From Palsa-1392 sp036493915 (GTDB lineage Bacteria > Verrucomicrobiota > Verrucomicrobiia > Chthoniobacterales > UBA10450): 64,000 nt of DNA. The stretch is from positions 1-64,000 of the forward strand of contig DASXPA010000137.1 in assembly GCA_036493915.1 (NCBI GenBank). The letters run 5' to 3'. Of the stretch, positions 1-9,600 are shown piece after piece. A program made the translations under genes and the position numbers. The stretch's first letter is position 1. Each line of letters begins with the position of its first letter. Below the pieces are notes generated by a model. The model was not told the origin of the DNA, did no database searches, and saw only the letters and a program-made list of their open reading frames with translations.

Positions 1-46
1 CCTGCATCAATCTGCCGGGTTCGATGCCCGCGGCTACAACCGTATT
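1..46. repeat. Palindromic repeat, TTGTAGCCG family, cut by the window edge
   Basis: Read on the minus strand this stretch begins TTGTAGCCGCGGGC and continues ATCGAACCCGGC. That matches the intergenic repeats at 12771-12830 and 37612-37694. It resembles a tRNA T-arm only because of its CGGG-TTCGATG-CCCG hairpin. The remainder to base 77 holds nothing else recognisable. Confidence 0.5.
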
Positions 47-77
47 GTCGTTCCGCCGGCGTTTTGTATGATGGCGG

Positions 78-2081
78 ATGGCCGATACGGAAGCCTCAGC
101 CGCGCGCCAGGTCGCCGCTCTTCGAAGCGAGATTGAAGAACATAACCGGCGCTACTACGAGGAGGACGCGCCGGTCATCCTCGATCGCGACTACGACCAG
201 CTCTACCGCGAGCTGCTCGACTTGGAAGCGCGTTATCCTGCACTCGCGACTCCGGATTCGCCGACGCGCCGCGTCGGTGGCCGCCCGCTCAAAGCTTTCC
301 GCCAGGTCACCCACCGGGCGCCGATGCTCAGCCTCGATAACACCTATTCGGAAGAAGAAGTAGGCGCCTTCTACCGGCGGATCGAGAGGCTCCTGCCTAA
401 CGAGAAGATTCCCGTGATGGTGGAGCCGAAAGTGGATGGGGTAGCCGTCTCTCTGCTTTACGAAGATGGCCGCTTGCAGTACGCCGCCACGCGCGGTGAC
501 GGCACCACCGGCGACGACATCACGCAAAACATCCGCACGATTCGGTCGGTTCCCCAGCGGCTAAAAGGTAACGCCCCCCGGCTTTTTGAAGTGCGCGGCG
601 AAGTCTTCATGACCAAGGACGGTTTCGCCAAACTGAACGCGGAACGAAGCGAAGCCGGACTGCCGGTCTTTGCCAATCCCCGCAATTCCGCCGCCGGGTC
701 GCTCAAGCAACTGGACCCGGCGATCACGGCGCAGCGGCCGTTAGGCGTGATCTTTTACGGCACGGGCGAGGTCGAAGGGGCGGAGTTAACGCATCACGCG
801 AATCTTTTTCCGCTCCTGAAGAAATTTGGGCTTCCGTGCAGCGAGCTTTGGTGGACGGCCGATTCGCTCGAAGAAATTCTCAACGCGATCCACGAACTCG
901 ACAAAGTGCGCCACGATTTCGTTTACGAGACCGACGGCGCGGTCGTGAAAGTGGATTCTTTCAGGCAGCGGGACTCGTTAGGCATGACCGCGAAGTCGCC
1001 GCGCTGGGCGATGGCGTTCAAGTACGAATCCGAGCGCGTCCAAACGAAGTTGCTCGACATCCTCATTCAAGTTGGTCGCACCGGCGTTCTCACCCCGGTT
1101 GCATCGCTCGAACCGGTGATCGTTTCCGGAAGCCGTGTCGCCCGCGCAACCTTGCACAACGACGAAGAGGTCGAGCGCAAAGGCATCCGCATCGGCGATA
1201 CCGTCGTGATCGAGAAAGCGGGGGAAGTCATTCCCGCGGTCGTGAGTGTGCGGACGGATTTACGCGACGGATCGGAAAAGAAGTTTCGGATGCCGCCAAA
1301 ATGCCCGGTCTGCGGCAGCAAAGTGGTGAAGGATGAAGGCCAGGTCGCGGTTCGCTGCGTTAACGCCCAGTGTCCCGCGCAGCTGAAACGGCGGATCCAA
1401 CATTTCGCCGGACGCGGCGCGATGGACATCGAAGGGCTGGGTGGGGCAATGGTTGAGCAACTTGTCGATCGCGGGCTGGTCCGCGAGGTGAGCGACATTT
1501 ACAGCCTAACGAACGCAGAGCTGACCGAGCTCGAACGGATGGCGGAAAAGAGCGTCGCGAAGTTGCTTGCGGCGATAGAACGGAGCAAAAAGCAACCCCT
1601 CTGGCGGCTCATTTTTGGCTTCGGGATTTTGCACGTCGGAGTCAGCGCGGCGCGCGCGCTCGCCGATCATTTTCCCGATCTCGCCGCGCTCATGGCGGCG
1701 TCGGCGGAAGAGCTCGAACGCATCCCTGATGTCGGCGAAGTCGTGGGTGCGAGCATCGCGCAGTTTTTCACAGAACCCGGCAATCGCGCCATGATCGAGA
1801 AGCTGCGTGCAGCGGGCTTGCGCCTAACGAGCGAACCGAAATCCGCCCCGGCGGGCGGCTCGAAAATCAACGGAACGACCTGGGTGATCACGGGGACGTT
1901 GAGCCAACCGCGCGGCGAGATTGCGGAGGAAATCGTCCGGCAGGGCGGCAAAGTGAGCGGCAGTGTGAGCAAGAAAACGAGTTTTGTCCTCGCGGGCGAA
2001 GAAGCCGGCAGCAAGCTGGAGAAGGCGCGCAAGTTGGGTCTGCGCGTCGTCAGCGAAGCCGAGTTTCGCAAGATGCTGTAG
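78..2081 (+). CDS. ligA: NAD-dependent DNA ligase LigA
   Basis: This enzyme seals nicks in duplex DNA during replication and repair, using NAD+. The 667-aa product has the normal family length and order: a Ia domain with the YYEEDAP and DYDQLYREL region near residues 26-50, the adenylation domain with active-site lysine in the motif EPKVDGVAVSL (about residues 116-126), an OB fold, a four-cysteine zinc finger (CPVCG, then CVNAQCPAQ, about residues 413-437), helix-hairpin-helix repeats, and a C-terminal BRCT domain (TWVITGTL to the end). The ATG at 78 is used because the reading begins just before the conserved N-terminal helix; another ATG at 71 is in a different frame. Four copies or near-copies of the dispersed 9-mer lie inside (739, 975, 1504, 1822). 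The gene converges on the HtrA-like gene, with a hairpin between them. Confidence 0.97.
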   Translation: MADTEASAARQVAALRSEIEEHNRRYYEEDAPVILDRDYDQLYRELLDLEARYPALATPDSPTRRVGGRPLKAFRQVTHRAPMLSLDNTYSEEEVGAFYRRIERLLPNEKIPVMVEPKVDGVAVSLLYEDGRLQYAATRGDGTTGDDITQNIRTIRSVPQRLKGNAPRLFEVRGEVFMTKDGFAKLNAERSEAGLPVFANPRNSAAGSLKQLDPAITAQRPLGVIFYGTGEVEGAELTHHANLFPLLKKFGLPCSELWWTADSLEEILNAIHELDKVRHDFVYETDGAVVKVDSFRQRDSLGMTAKSPRWAMAFKYESERVQTKLLDILIQVGRTGVLTPVASLEPVIVSGSRVARATLHNDEEVERKGIRIGDTVVIEKAGEVIPAVVSVRTDLRDGSEKKFRMPPKCPVCGSKVVKDEGQVAVRCVNAQCPAQLKRRIQHFAGRGAMDIEGLGGAMVEQLVDRGLVREVSDIYSLTNAELTELERMAEKSVAKLLAAIERSKKQPLWRLIFGFGILHVGVSAARALADHFPDLAALMAASAEELERIPDVGEVVGASIAQFFTEPGNRAMIEKLRAAGLRLTSEPKSAPAGGSKINGTTWVITGTLSQPRGEIAEEIVRQGGKVSGSVSKKTSFVLAGEEAGSKLEKARKLGLRVVSEAEFRKML

Positions 2082-2084
2082 CTT

Positions 2085-2152
2085 GCTCTGCGAGGCGCCG
2101 TCGGGAGGTCCGCTGTCGAGCTGCCGTATCGTTCGCCCGCGCTTCGCAGAGC
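2085..2152. terminator. Inverted repeat between convergent genes
   Basis: GCTCTGCGAGGCG at 2085-2097 pairs, with one mismatch, with CGCTTCGCAGAGC at 2140-2152. It starts four bases after the ligA stop and ends just before the stop of the convergent HtrA-like gene, so it could serve both as a terminator. There is no clear T-tract, and it may simply be an intergenic repeat. Confidence 0.4.
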
Positions 2153-2165
2153 GAAGCGGCTGGAG

Positions 2166-3242
2166 CTACGGGCGGCGGCCCGTGGAGGCGTCGAGCCGGA
2201 GCGGTACCGCCCATTTCTTGCTCGGGGCCAAGGCCATCGTCTCGGCCTTGGTGGAGCCCGCTTCGACGTTGAACGTCATCTTCTGGTCGCCCCGCATCAC
2301 CGTGATCGGCACGGAATCCCCCGCGCTGATGAAAAATGAGGCGTCGATCACATCTTCCGGCTCGTGCACCGGCACCTTGCCGACTTGCAGTAAAACGTCG
2401 CCCGCTTTCAAACCGGAGTTCGCTGCGGGGGAGTCCTCCTTGATCTTCGTCATCTCCGCTTCCGATCCCGCCACCGCGGTCTCGGCTTGTTGCACATCGA
2501 TGCCGATCCAGCCGTGATGGGCATCGCCGAAGCGCACGTAGTCGCTGCGAATTTTCTCCGCGGCATCGATCGGCAAAGCGTAACAGGCGGAGCCGTTTTC
2601 GAGGCTGCTGACGAGAATGCCAACGACTTCGCCTTTGAAATTAAGCAGCGGCGCGCCTGCTTCGCCGCGTTGCGTGGGGAGGTTGACGCGCAGATGAGTA
2701 GTCGAAAAATAGCGGCCGAGATATTTGCGATCGAAGCCCGCGATCATCCCGAAGCTGGGCGACTCCGGCAGGTCGAGCGGATAACCAATCGCGACCACTG
2801 GCGTGGCCAACCCGAGATTGGACGATTTGCCGATTGGCAAAAAAGGCGTCGCCGCGTCGACTTTTAAAATCGCGATGCCGCTCCGCAGATCGGCCAGCAA
2901 CTGGGTGGCGTGATATTTTCTTCCCTGGAACTGAACGGTAAAATTATCCGCATCACCGCCGACAGAATAGGAAGTGTAAATCGTACCGGTTGGGTCGATG
3001 AAAAATCCGGTGCCGGAAAGCTCGCTGTGTTCATCGACGGCGTGGATTTTCACGACCGCTTTCCCGCAACGCTCGAAGAGGGATTTCACCTCGCGGCTGA
3101 TCTCGCCGGCAGTGTCGTCCTGCGCTCGCAGAATCGGCGGCGTCGTTAGGCTAACGAGCGCGAGTGTGCAGAGCAGAAGTTCGAGGCGTCCCAAAGAAAA
3201 AAGCGGACGGGTGCGGAAACTAAAAATTGAAAGACGGCTCAT
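2166..3242 (-). CDS. HtrA/DegP-like pseudoprotease with PDZ domain
   Basis: A 358-aa exported protein: hydrophobic signal segment about residues 19-40 ending in ILRAQ, a trypsin-like fold about 55-230, and a C-terminal PDZ domain about 240-325 (GWIGIDVQ, then SGLKAGDVLLQV). The fold is clearly HtrA family, but every catalytic residue is replaced. The histidine position in the GTGFFIDPTGTIYT context is Ser93 (SYSVGG for the usual NNHVV). The aspartate position in LRSGIAILKV is Gly122. The serine position in GEAGAPL (normally GNSGGPL) is Ala195. It should therefore bind rather than cut, for example as a sensor, chaperone or adaptor; that is inference. It is the last gene of an ECF sigma / anti-sigma operon and overlaps the anti-sigma gene by 23 bases. 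Its last codons run into a short palindrome (ACGGGC/GCCCGT) just before the stop. Confidence 0.85.
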   Translation of the reverse strand: MSRLSIFSFRTRPLFSLGRLELLLCTLALVSLTTPPILRAQDDTAGEISREVKSLFERCGKAVVKIHAVDEHSELSGTGFFIDPTGTIYTSYSVGGDADNFTVQFQGRKYHATQLLADLRSGIAILKVDAATPFLPIGKSSNLGLATPVVAIGYPLDLPESPSFGMIAGFDRKYLGRYFSTTHLRVNLPTQRGEAGAPLLNFKGEVVGILVSSLENGSACYALPIDAAEKIRSDYVRFGDAHHGWIGIDVQQAETAVAGSEAEMTKIKEDSPAANSGLKAGDVLLQVGKVPVHEPEDVIDASFFISAGDSVPITVMRGDQKMTFNVEAGSTKAETMALAPSKKWAVPLRLDASTGRRP

Positions 3243-3726
3243 AACTCACGGGCAGCCGGTCGAGCACATAACGCGGCGGCGTTTGCGCTCGGTGAGTGGA
3301 GGCGCTTTCATCAATCTGACGGGAGAGATCGGGCCCAAGGCTGCGCGTCGCCAGACGCACCGGCGAACTCAAGGTGAAATCATCGACCGGTGTGGTGTTG
3401 ACAACTGGCATGGCCATTTGCGTGGGGGCCACGGTCGCGAAGCTTTCCGGAGCGGGCGTTTGATAAATCTTCAGCGAAACGACGGCCGCGCAGATGAGCA
3501 CGGCTGCGACGGCCGCGGGATAGGAAGTGAGCGAGGGAACATTGATCCGGAGGAAGGAATCGTAGATCCGTTGCCAGACCAAACTCCAGAGCGGCTGGCG
3601 CAAGAGTTCGTCGCGCTGCCGGCGATGAAATTCGTGCAGGAAATTTTCGAAGTAACCCGGAGGCGGTTGCTCGTACTTTTTCAAGCGAAGCAATTTTCCG
3701 ATTTCTTGATCGTCGAAGTGGTCCAT
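3220..3726 (-). CDS. Probable membrane anti-sigma factor
   Basis: A 168-aa protein starting at the ATG at 3726, 13 bases after the ECF sigma gene. The N-terminal half is a charged, helical cytoplasmic segment (start MDHFDDQEIGKLLRLKKYEQ, then PPPGYF and ENFLHEFHRRQRDELL). One transmembrane helix follows at about residues 71-90 (YPAAVAAVLICAAVVSLKIY), then a Pro/Thr-rich periplasmic tail. Topology and position, directly between an ECF sigma gene and an HtrA-like gene, match RseA-type anti-sigma factors, which hold the sigma factor at the membrane until envelope stress. I see no classical zinc-finger HxxxCxxC motif, so family membership is inferred from context. Upstream in-frame methionine codons exist, but they would overlap the sigma gene. 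Confidence 0.65.
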   Translation of the reverse strand: MDHFDDQEIGKLLRLKKYEQPPPGYFENFLHEFHRRQRDELLRQPLWSLVWQRIYDSFLRINVPSLTSYPAAVAAVLICAAVVSLKIYQTPAPESFATVAPTQMAMPVVNTTPVDDFTLSSPVRLATRSLGPDLSRQIDESASTHRAQTPPRYVLDRLPVSYEPSFNF

Positions 3727-3739
3727 GCAGTTGCGAACG

Positions 3740-4336
3740 CTAACCAACGGGGTTTTTGCGGAATTCGTCCAGATAATTTTGCAGTTGGCGATTCGCGTAG
3801 AAGAGCCTTGATCGCACGGTTCCTTCGGAAACAGCAAGAATTTTACTGATCTCTGCGTGAGGCATTCCCTGAATATGAAACATGGTCACGACCGCTCTGT
3901 GTTCATCAGACAGCTTCATCATGGCCTCGTTCAATCTTCGCTGTAGCTCGGAGAGGTCGGCTTCGCGGACCGGGCTGCTCGTGGAAGTGAGCTCGATGAA
4001 TTCCTTGTCGTTCGCGATGCTGCCATCGACGTCGTCGAGGCTGAGATGATAACGGCGCCCGCGCTTCTTTAGAAAGTTCAGCGTCATGTTCACCGCGATC
4101 GTGTGAATCCAGGTATAGAAAGAAGATTTGCCGCGGAAACCTTTGATCGCGCGATAGGCCTTGGCGAAGACATCCTGGAGCATGTCGTTCGTGTCCTCGT
4201 GATTCGAGGTCATGTTGTAAACGAGGCCGTAGAGACGGGGCGAATACTTCACGACCAGCTCGTCGAAAGCTGCGGCGTCGCCCGACTGGGCGCGCGCAAC
4301 GAGCGCCTGATCTTCGTCGGTTCGCGGTTGGTCCAT
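3740..4336 (-). CDS. ECF (sigma-70 family) RNA polymerase sigma factor, RpoE-like
   Basis: This 198-aa protein directs RNA polymerase to a stress regulon. Region 2 is visible at about residues 14-85: AFDELVVKYSPRLYGLVYNM, then NDMLQDVFAKAYRAI, FRGKSSFYTWIHTIAVN and FLKKRGR. Region 4 lies at about residues 130-190: LSDEHRAVVTMFHIQGMPHA, then EISKILAVSEGTVRSRLFYA, a helix-turn-helix. The start at 4336 (MDQPRTDEDQ) is chosen because the upstream extension is low-complexity and unlike the family. The gene heads a minus-strand operon with the membrane anti-sigma-like protein and the HtrA-like pseudoprotease, an arrangement like rpoE-rseA-degQ/mucD. A zinc metallopeptidase gene lies 96 bases upstream in the same direction and could be co-transcribed. 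Confidence 0.93.
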   Translation of the reverse strand: MDQPRTDEDQALVARAQSGDAAAFDELVVKYSPRLYGLVYNMTSNHEDTNDMLQDVFAKAYRAIKGFRGKSSFYTWIHTIAVNMTLNFLKKRGRRYHLSLDDVDGSIANDKEFIELTSTSSPVREADLSELQRRLNEAMMKLSDEHRAVVTMFHIQGMPHAEISKILAVSEGTVRSRLFYANRQLQNYLDEFRKNPVG

Positions 4337-4432
4337 CGCCGTGCGGCTACGTTTAGCACGCGTCGGCGAAGGCGACGATAGTAAATCGGTGAGAGGGCGC
4401 GGGGCGCGGAGAGCGAGAGCGGGCGTCATCGT

Positions 4433-5116
4433 TTAATTGCGGCGATCACGCACGGAAAGGAGCCAGATCAAGTTGCCTAACGTTGCCACAAACGCCGCCA
4501 CGTAGGTCCAGGCGGCGGCGTTGAGGGTTTTGTTCACGCCGACGGTTTCGGTGCCGGGTTGAATGATGCCCATCTGCGCGAGAATGATCTTTGCGCGATG
4601 CGAGGCGTCGAACTCCACAGGCAAAGTGATGAGCTGGAAAACGAGGAGCGCGAGATAGCAGTAGATGCCGATCGTGATGAGCCCGCTGATGCGGAAAAAG
4701 AGCCCGCCGATAATCGCGAACGGCAAAATGCGCGAAGCGATACCGGTGACGGGCACGATCGCCATGCGCGCTTTGAGCGGCGCGTAGGATTTCGCGTGTT
4801 GGATGGCGTGGCCGCTCTCGTGCGCGGCGATGCCGAGCGCCGCCACCGACGGCGTATTGTAGACGTTTGTCGACAAGCAAAGTTTCTTCTTCGTCGGATC
4901 GTAGTGATCGCCGAGGTAATCGTTCAGTTCGACGACGTCGACATCGTGAATGTTCGCGGCTTGCAGAATCTCACGCGCTGCTTCGGCGCCCGTGATATTG
5001 GAGCTCGCGCGAACCGCGCCCCATTTCTTGAAGGCGCTGGAGACACGAAATTGGGCCCACAAACCGATCAGTAACGGAATGCCGATAAGAATGAGATAAT
5101 TGGACGAGAAGAGCAT
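4433..5116 (-). CDS. Membrane zinc metallopeptidase (YugP/COG2738 type)
   Basis: A 227-aa integral membrane protein. It shows an N-terminal membrane segment (LILIGIPLLIGLWAQF), the zinc motif AAHESGHAIQHA (HExxH type, about residues 97-108) and several further hydrophobic helices (IASRILPFAIIGGLFF, LITIGIYCYLALLVFQLITL, TYVAAFVATLGNLIWLL). The segment LPVEFDASHRAKIIL before the last helices is typical of the family. Substrates are unknown. It sits directly upstream of the ECF sigma operon on the same strand, so a link to envelope quality control is possible but unproven. A near-copy of the dispersed 9-mer lies at 4475. Confidence 0.88.
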   Translation of the reverse strand: MLFSSNYLILIGIPLLIGLWAQFRVSSAFKKWGAVRASSNITGAEAAREILQAANIHDVDVVELNDYLGDHYDPTKKKLCLSTNVYNTPSVAALGIAAHESGHAIQHAKSYAPLKARMAIVPVTGIASRILPFAIIGGLFFRISGLITIGIYCYLALLVFQLITLPVEFDASHRAKIILAQMGIIQPGTETVGVNKTLNAAAWTYVAAFVATLGNLIWLLSVRDRRN

Positions 5117-5465
5117 CCCGCCCCCGTAACCCTAGGGATGATACATTTAGGTGAGAAAAAACGTTTTGAATTTAGACGTGCAAAGACCTGCAGCGTTCAT
5201 TTATCGATTAGCGCGCCGCCTCGGGAGGCTTCGCTCCACCAGAAGAGGCAAGGGGCCGCTCGCGCAAATCTGCAAGCGTTGTCACAGCATCTGGGGCGCT
5301 GCCGTTCACGCCCACCTCGGACCGCTGTCATCCCGAGGCAGGCGCAGCGCGCGGAGGAACCTTACGCAGCTCTGGCGGGTACTGTTTCTCGGAATCGATG
5401 GCCAAGACCCTGCGTGAAATCCCTTGCATTCGCTCGGGATAAGAATTCGCCGCGCGAACCGCAGA
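5117..5465. other. Intergenic region with promoter space and a dispersed repeat
   Basis: This 349-base stretch separates the metallopeptidase start from the M24 peptidase stop. From 5327 to about 5452 it holds a member of the GTCATTCTGA repeat family: GTCATCCCGAGGCAGGCGCA at the left, and TTCGCTCGGGATAAG at the right as a partial complement. Short open frames here look like shadows of the repeat. A promoter for the minus-strand metallopeptidase must lie at 5117-5200, but no convincing -35/-10 pair was identified. Confidence 0.5.
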
Positions 5466-6596
5466 TCAAACCTCAAGATGATTCGGAAAGCGAGAGAGCA
5501 TGCGAATCCCGCTCTTCGTGATCGCGACCACATCCTCCGTCCGCACTCCGCCGATGCCCGGGTAATAAAGACCCGGCTCGACCGTCAGCACCTGCCCAGC
5601 TTTGAACACCGTCTTCTGAAAGCGCGGGAACTCATGGATTTCGAGCCCAAGCCCGTGGCCCGTGCCGTGGAAAAATCCCGTCTGCCGACCGTCGCGTATC
5701 TCCGTCGGATAACCTTGATCGGCGAAGAACTGCTTCACTTCCTTGTGCAGTTTCAGTCCGTCGACGCCCGGCTTCATTTTCTTCAATGCCAGCGCCTGGC
5801 CCGCGTTGACAGTCTCCCAGAGCTGCCGCTGTTCATCGCTCGCGCGACCGCGCAGCACCGTTCTCGTGAGATCGCCGTAGTAGCCGCTCGCGGCTGATCG
5901 CGGAAAAATATCGAGAATGATCAAACGGTTCGCCTTGAGAGGACCATGCCCGCGCTCGTGCGGATCGCAGGCCTGATCTCCGCCCGCCACGATCGTGTTC
6001 GCAGGCAGGCCGCCCGCGCGTAAAACCGCCGCGTCGATCTCCGCGCGTAGCATTTCCGAAGTTAAAACTTTGCCGGACCATTCGAGTTTTCCGCCTTTGC
6101 TCGGCTTCGACTTTTTGAGCACCTCAATCCCGCGGGCCATTCCAGCTTCTGTGATCTCGAGCGCTTTGCGCAAGAGCCGCAGCTCGGCTTCAGTCTTCGT
6201 CTCGCGCTCAGGCCAATAAAGTTCGCCGCCCGGCTCGAGCCGGATTTTTTGCGCCGCCAGCTCGCGCGCGTAGCCTAACGGAAACTTCGCCGGCACGAAC
6301 GCCGATCTCACTTTTCTCGTTGTCAGAAAATGGGCGAGCACCTTCTCATACGCGGGTGCTTTGGTGCTTTTTCCCTGCACTTCTTTTTCAAACTTGCTGT
6401 AGGGCAAAATCTCATCCGCTTCCGCCTGCTTGCGGCCGCGGTCGATCTCCAGATCGCTCAGCACGAGTGTTCGCTTTCTATTTTGTTCGAGAAAAATAAA
6501 AGCATCGGGTGCGAAAAAGCGGGTCGCGTAAAGCATGTCCGCATCGCTCTCGCTCGCCGCGACCATGAGCCGGGTTTTTGAGTTCTTGGATTTCAT
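5466..6596 (-). CDS. M24 family metallopeptidase (Xaa-Pro aminopeptidase-like)
   Basis: A 376-aa cytosolic peptidase of the pita-bread fold, releasing N-terminal residues next to proline. The C-terminal catalytic half shows the metal ligands in order: Asp in LIILDIFPRS, Asp in YYGDLTRTVL, His in FFHGTGHGLGLEIHEF, Glu in VEPGLYYPG and Glu in VRTEDVV. The N-terminal creatinase-like domain (about residues 1-130) is shorter than in long eukaryote-type enzymes. The ATG at 6596 gives a product beginning MKSKNSKTRLMVAASESDAD, a normal start for this group. A repeat of the GTAGGGCGACCGCTC family lies upstream at 6648-6664. The gene is transcribed alone. Confidence 0.9.
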   Translation of the reverse strand: MKSKNSKTRLMVAASESDADMLYATRFFAPDAFIFLEQNRKRTLVLSDLEIDRGRKQAEADEILPYSKFEKEVQGKSTKAPAYEKVLAHFLTTRKVRSAFVPAKFPLGYARELAAQKIRLEPGGELYWPERETKTEAELRLLRKALEITEAGMARGIEVLKKSKPSKGGKLEWSGKVLTSEMLRAEIDAAVLRAGGLPANTIVAGGDQACDPHERGHGPLKANRLIILDIFPRSAASGYYGDLTRTVLRGRASDEQRQLWETVNAGQALALKKMKPGVDGLKLHKEVKQFFADQGYPTEIRDGRQTGFFHGTGHGLGLEIHEFPRFQKTVFKAGQVLTVEPGLYYPGIGGVRTEDVVAITKSGIRMLSRFPNHLEV

Positions 6597-6647
6597 AAAT
6601 TGTAAGGCAGTCGCTTCGGGACTGCCGCGTTTGGAATCTGGGCAACC

Positions 6648-6664
6648 GAGCGGTCGCCCTACAA
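6648..6664. repeat. Short dispersed repeat GAGCGGTCGCCCTACAA
   Basis: The complement, TTGTAGGGCGACCGCTC, recurs exactly at 53319-53335. Here it separates the M24 peptidase start from the ABC transporter stop. The preceding bases 6604-6625 (AGGCAGTCGCTTCGGGACTGCC) form a separate small hairpin. Confidence 0.55.
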
Positions 6665-6665
6665 A

Positions 6666-9600
6666 TTAACTTCTTCGCACCTCCAGCTGCCGCCGCAAGA
6701 TCCAGTGCAGGAGCCAGAGCAAGCCGAGACTCGATCCGAGCAAGACTAAAGTGTTGAAAAGAAAGACGCTCACTTTCATCCCAAAGTAACGCTTGTCTTC
6801 GCCGAAGAAGACGTTCGGTTTTCCCTCGCGCCGATAATCGCTCTGCTCCATCTCGGCGTTGCCGATGAGGTCGGAGATTTTTTGATTTACGTAAAGCTGC
6901 TCCGCAGTGATCGGGCCGTTCGCGTTCTTAAAATCGGCGCGGGAGAAGCGGGCCTTGCCGTGGAGGACGCGATCGAGCAGGGCGAGGTAATGATCGATCT
7001 GGCGCGCGTTCTGGGCTTCGAGGCCGGAAAGCATGGCGAGGGCTTCCTTGAGGTCGTCGAGGCGTTGCGCATCGCCCGGCTGAACTTCGTGGCGGTTAAC
7101 GATCGCGTCGATCTGCCGCTGCGCTGCGTCTTCTCTTTTCGTGAGGGGATTCAACTTCGCCTGGGCGACAACGAGCTCCTCGTAAGACCAGCGCATCGAG
7201 ACAAACTCGCAGATAAACGGCACCTGCAGCCGGCTGTCCATCTTCGCGCCCTCATCGCTCTCCGGATGCTCGTGAAACCAGCGTTGGAAGACATGCACGA
7301 GATTGAGATTGCGGTTCATGTCCTGGTACTTGATCAGCGCGCCGCCCATCACGATCTGCGGAATGAGGACGAAGGGGACGATGTTCGCGGCGGTTTTGGG
7401 ATCGGAGACGAGGGAGGAAACGACCAGGCCTAACGCCACCCCGCTCATCGCTGTCATGAAGACAATCGCGAGATCGGGCCAGAACATTCCCCGAATCTCG
7501 AGGATGGCGTTGCCGATGAGGATAAAGAGAATCGACTGGACGAGGGCGAAGACGCCTAACGAGATCGTTTTTGCGCAGATGTAATAGCTCAAGCGGACAT
7601 TGAGATTGCGCTCGCGCTGGAGAACGGCGCGATCGCGGATGATGTCGTCGGCGCTGTTCGTGAGGCCGAGGAACATCGCGACGATGAGGGTGAGAAAAAG
7701 AAAGGTTGGGATGTGATAGGCCGAAGCGAAGTCGTAATGACCGCTGTCGGAATAGCGCAGGAGGATTCCAATGAAAACGGCGAGAAGCGGCGCAAAACCG
7801 ATCGTGACGACGAGATTGCCGCGGTTGCGCAGCTTGCTCATGAAAGCGCGCCGGAGGAGAGTGCGCAGCTGCGTCCATTCGTCGTGCCAGCGGATCGGCT
7901 CGCGCGCTTTTTGCGGCGGCAGCGGCGGCAAGGGCAAGACTGGATCGCGCCGCAACGGCACCTGCTTGACGTCCTGGATGAGGCGGAATGCTTCGTATTT
8001 GTCGCGCCAGAATTCTGGCGAGTAGCGGCGGGCCGGCATGAGCTGGCCGCGATTGTTTTCCTCGTAAATAATATCGCCGCTGAGATCGCGCAGCGGCGTC
8101 TCGAGGACGTCGAAAATGAACTCCGGCCGGGTTGTACCGCAGGAGGGGCATTGGCCAAGATCGGCTCCGAATTGATGCTGGTGCTCCGCTTCTGCGAAGT
8201 AGCGCAGCATGTCCGAAGGCGTCCCGAAGAAGACGAGGCGTCCGCCCTTATCGAGCAGGATCGCCTTGTGAAACATTTGAAAAATGCGCGAACTCGGCTG
8301 GTGAATTGTAACAATGATGATTTTGTTATGCGCCATCCCGCGGATGATTTCGATGACGTGCTCGGAATCCTTTGAGGACAAACCGGAGGTCGGCTCGTCA
8401 AAGAGGTAAACGTCGGCTGAGCCGATCATATCAAGGCCGATGTTGAGCCGTTTTCTTTCGCCACCGCTGAGCGTTTTTTTTACCGGGCTGCCGACGACGC
8501 TGTCGCGGCGTTCGCTCAAGCCGAGTTCGAGCAACTTGGCCTCGAGCCGCCGGGCGCGATCGCGCTGCGAGAGATGAGGCGAGCGAATCGCGGCCGCGAA
8601 CTGCAGGTTCTCGCCGATCGTGAGGTGCTCATCGAACGCGTCATCCTGTGGGATGTAGCTGACGTAACGTTTGAGCGCGTCGAGATTTTCATAGAGAGGC
8701 TGGCCGTTGAGAAGCACCTGCCCTTGCATCGGTTGGAGCTGGCCACCGAGGACGCGCATGAGCGTGCTCTTGCCTGAGCCGCTCGCCCCCATCACGCAAA
8801 CGAGTTCGCCGCGGTTGATCGCAAAGCTGATGCCTTCGAGAGCGATGTCGCTGTTTCTGAAACGATGATTAACGTCCACGACCTCGAGGCTGCGAATGAT
8901 GTTGCGCTCTTCCTCGATGATTCGTTCGGAAAAATCACAACGCAGAAATTGCCCGACATCGATCCGAATGGTGTCGCCATCGGCCAGCGGCGCGGTCGTG
9001 CGCACAGGGACGTCCCCGACCATGATCGGGTGATCGGATTCGAGTACTTCGAGCACGCCGACGCGCTTATCGTAGTCGCACAAGATTTTTAGCAAAACAT
9101 CGCCAGCCGTCCCGGGCGAAAGCAGGATGTCGTCCTCTTCGAGCAGGCTTGGATTGTTCGAGACGAGATACTCGGACTTCGAGGCTTTGAGTTGAAACCG
9201 GCCGCCCATCGCACGCGCCCGGCGGCGCAGGTCGATCAGGTCCAGCTCGGTGTCGTTGTGAAAAATGATCCGATCTTCGAGGGTAGCGTCGACCTTGGTC
9301 CCGGATTTCAATTTTATGCCGTTAAGCATCGCCCGGACGTCGCGCAGCGCTTTCACCTGCACCTTCAAGCCGAAGGTGACTTCGAGCGAGCTATCGCGTG
9401 TCCGCGAACGTTCCAACTCCACCTCATCGGAGTCGCGATTCACCCTCACGAAAATCTGCGGGAGAGAGACATTCTTCTTCGCGTTGAAATAAATCGCGAG
9501 CTCCTGAAACGAGAGCACCTGGTCGCCGACAAGGATCCGTTGGCCGGGGTAAATCCGGCAAAAACCGCCGCGCGCGAGCGGCCGGCCGCGCACGGAGACC

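Noticed and set aside
14..36. tRNA-like T-arm (CGGG, TTCGATG, CCCG)
   Set aside because: No acceptor, D or anticodon arm can be drawn, and the sequence belongs to the TTGTAGCCG repeat family seen at 12771 and 37612.
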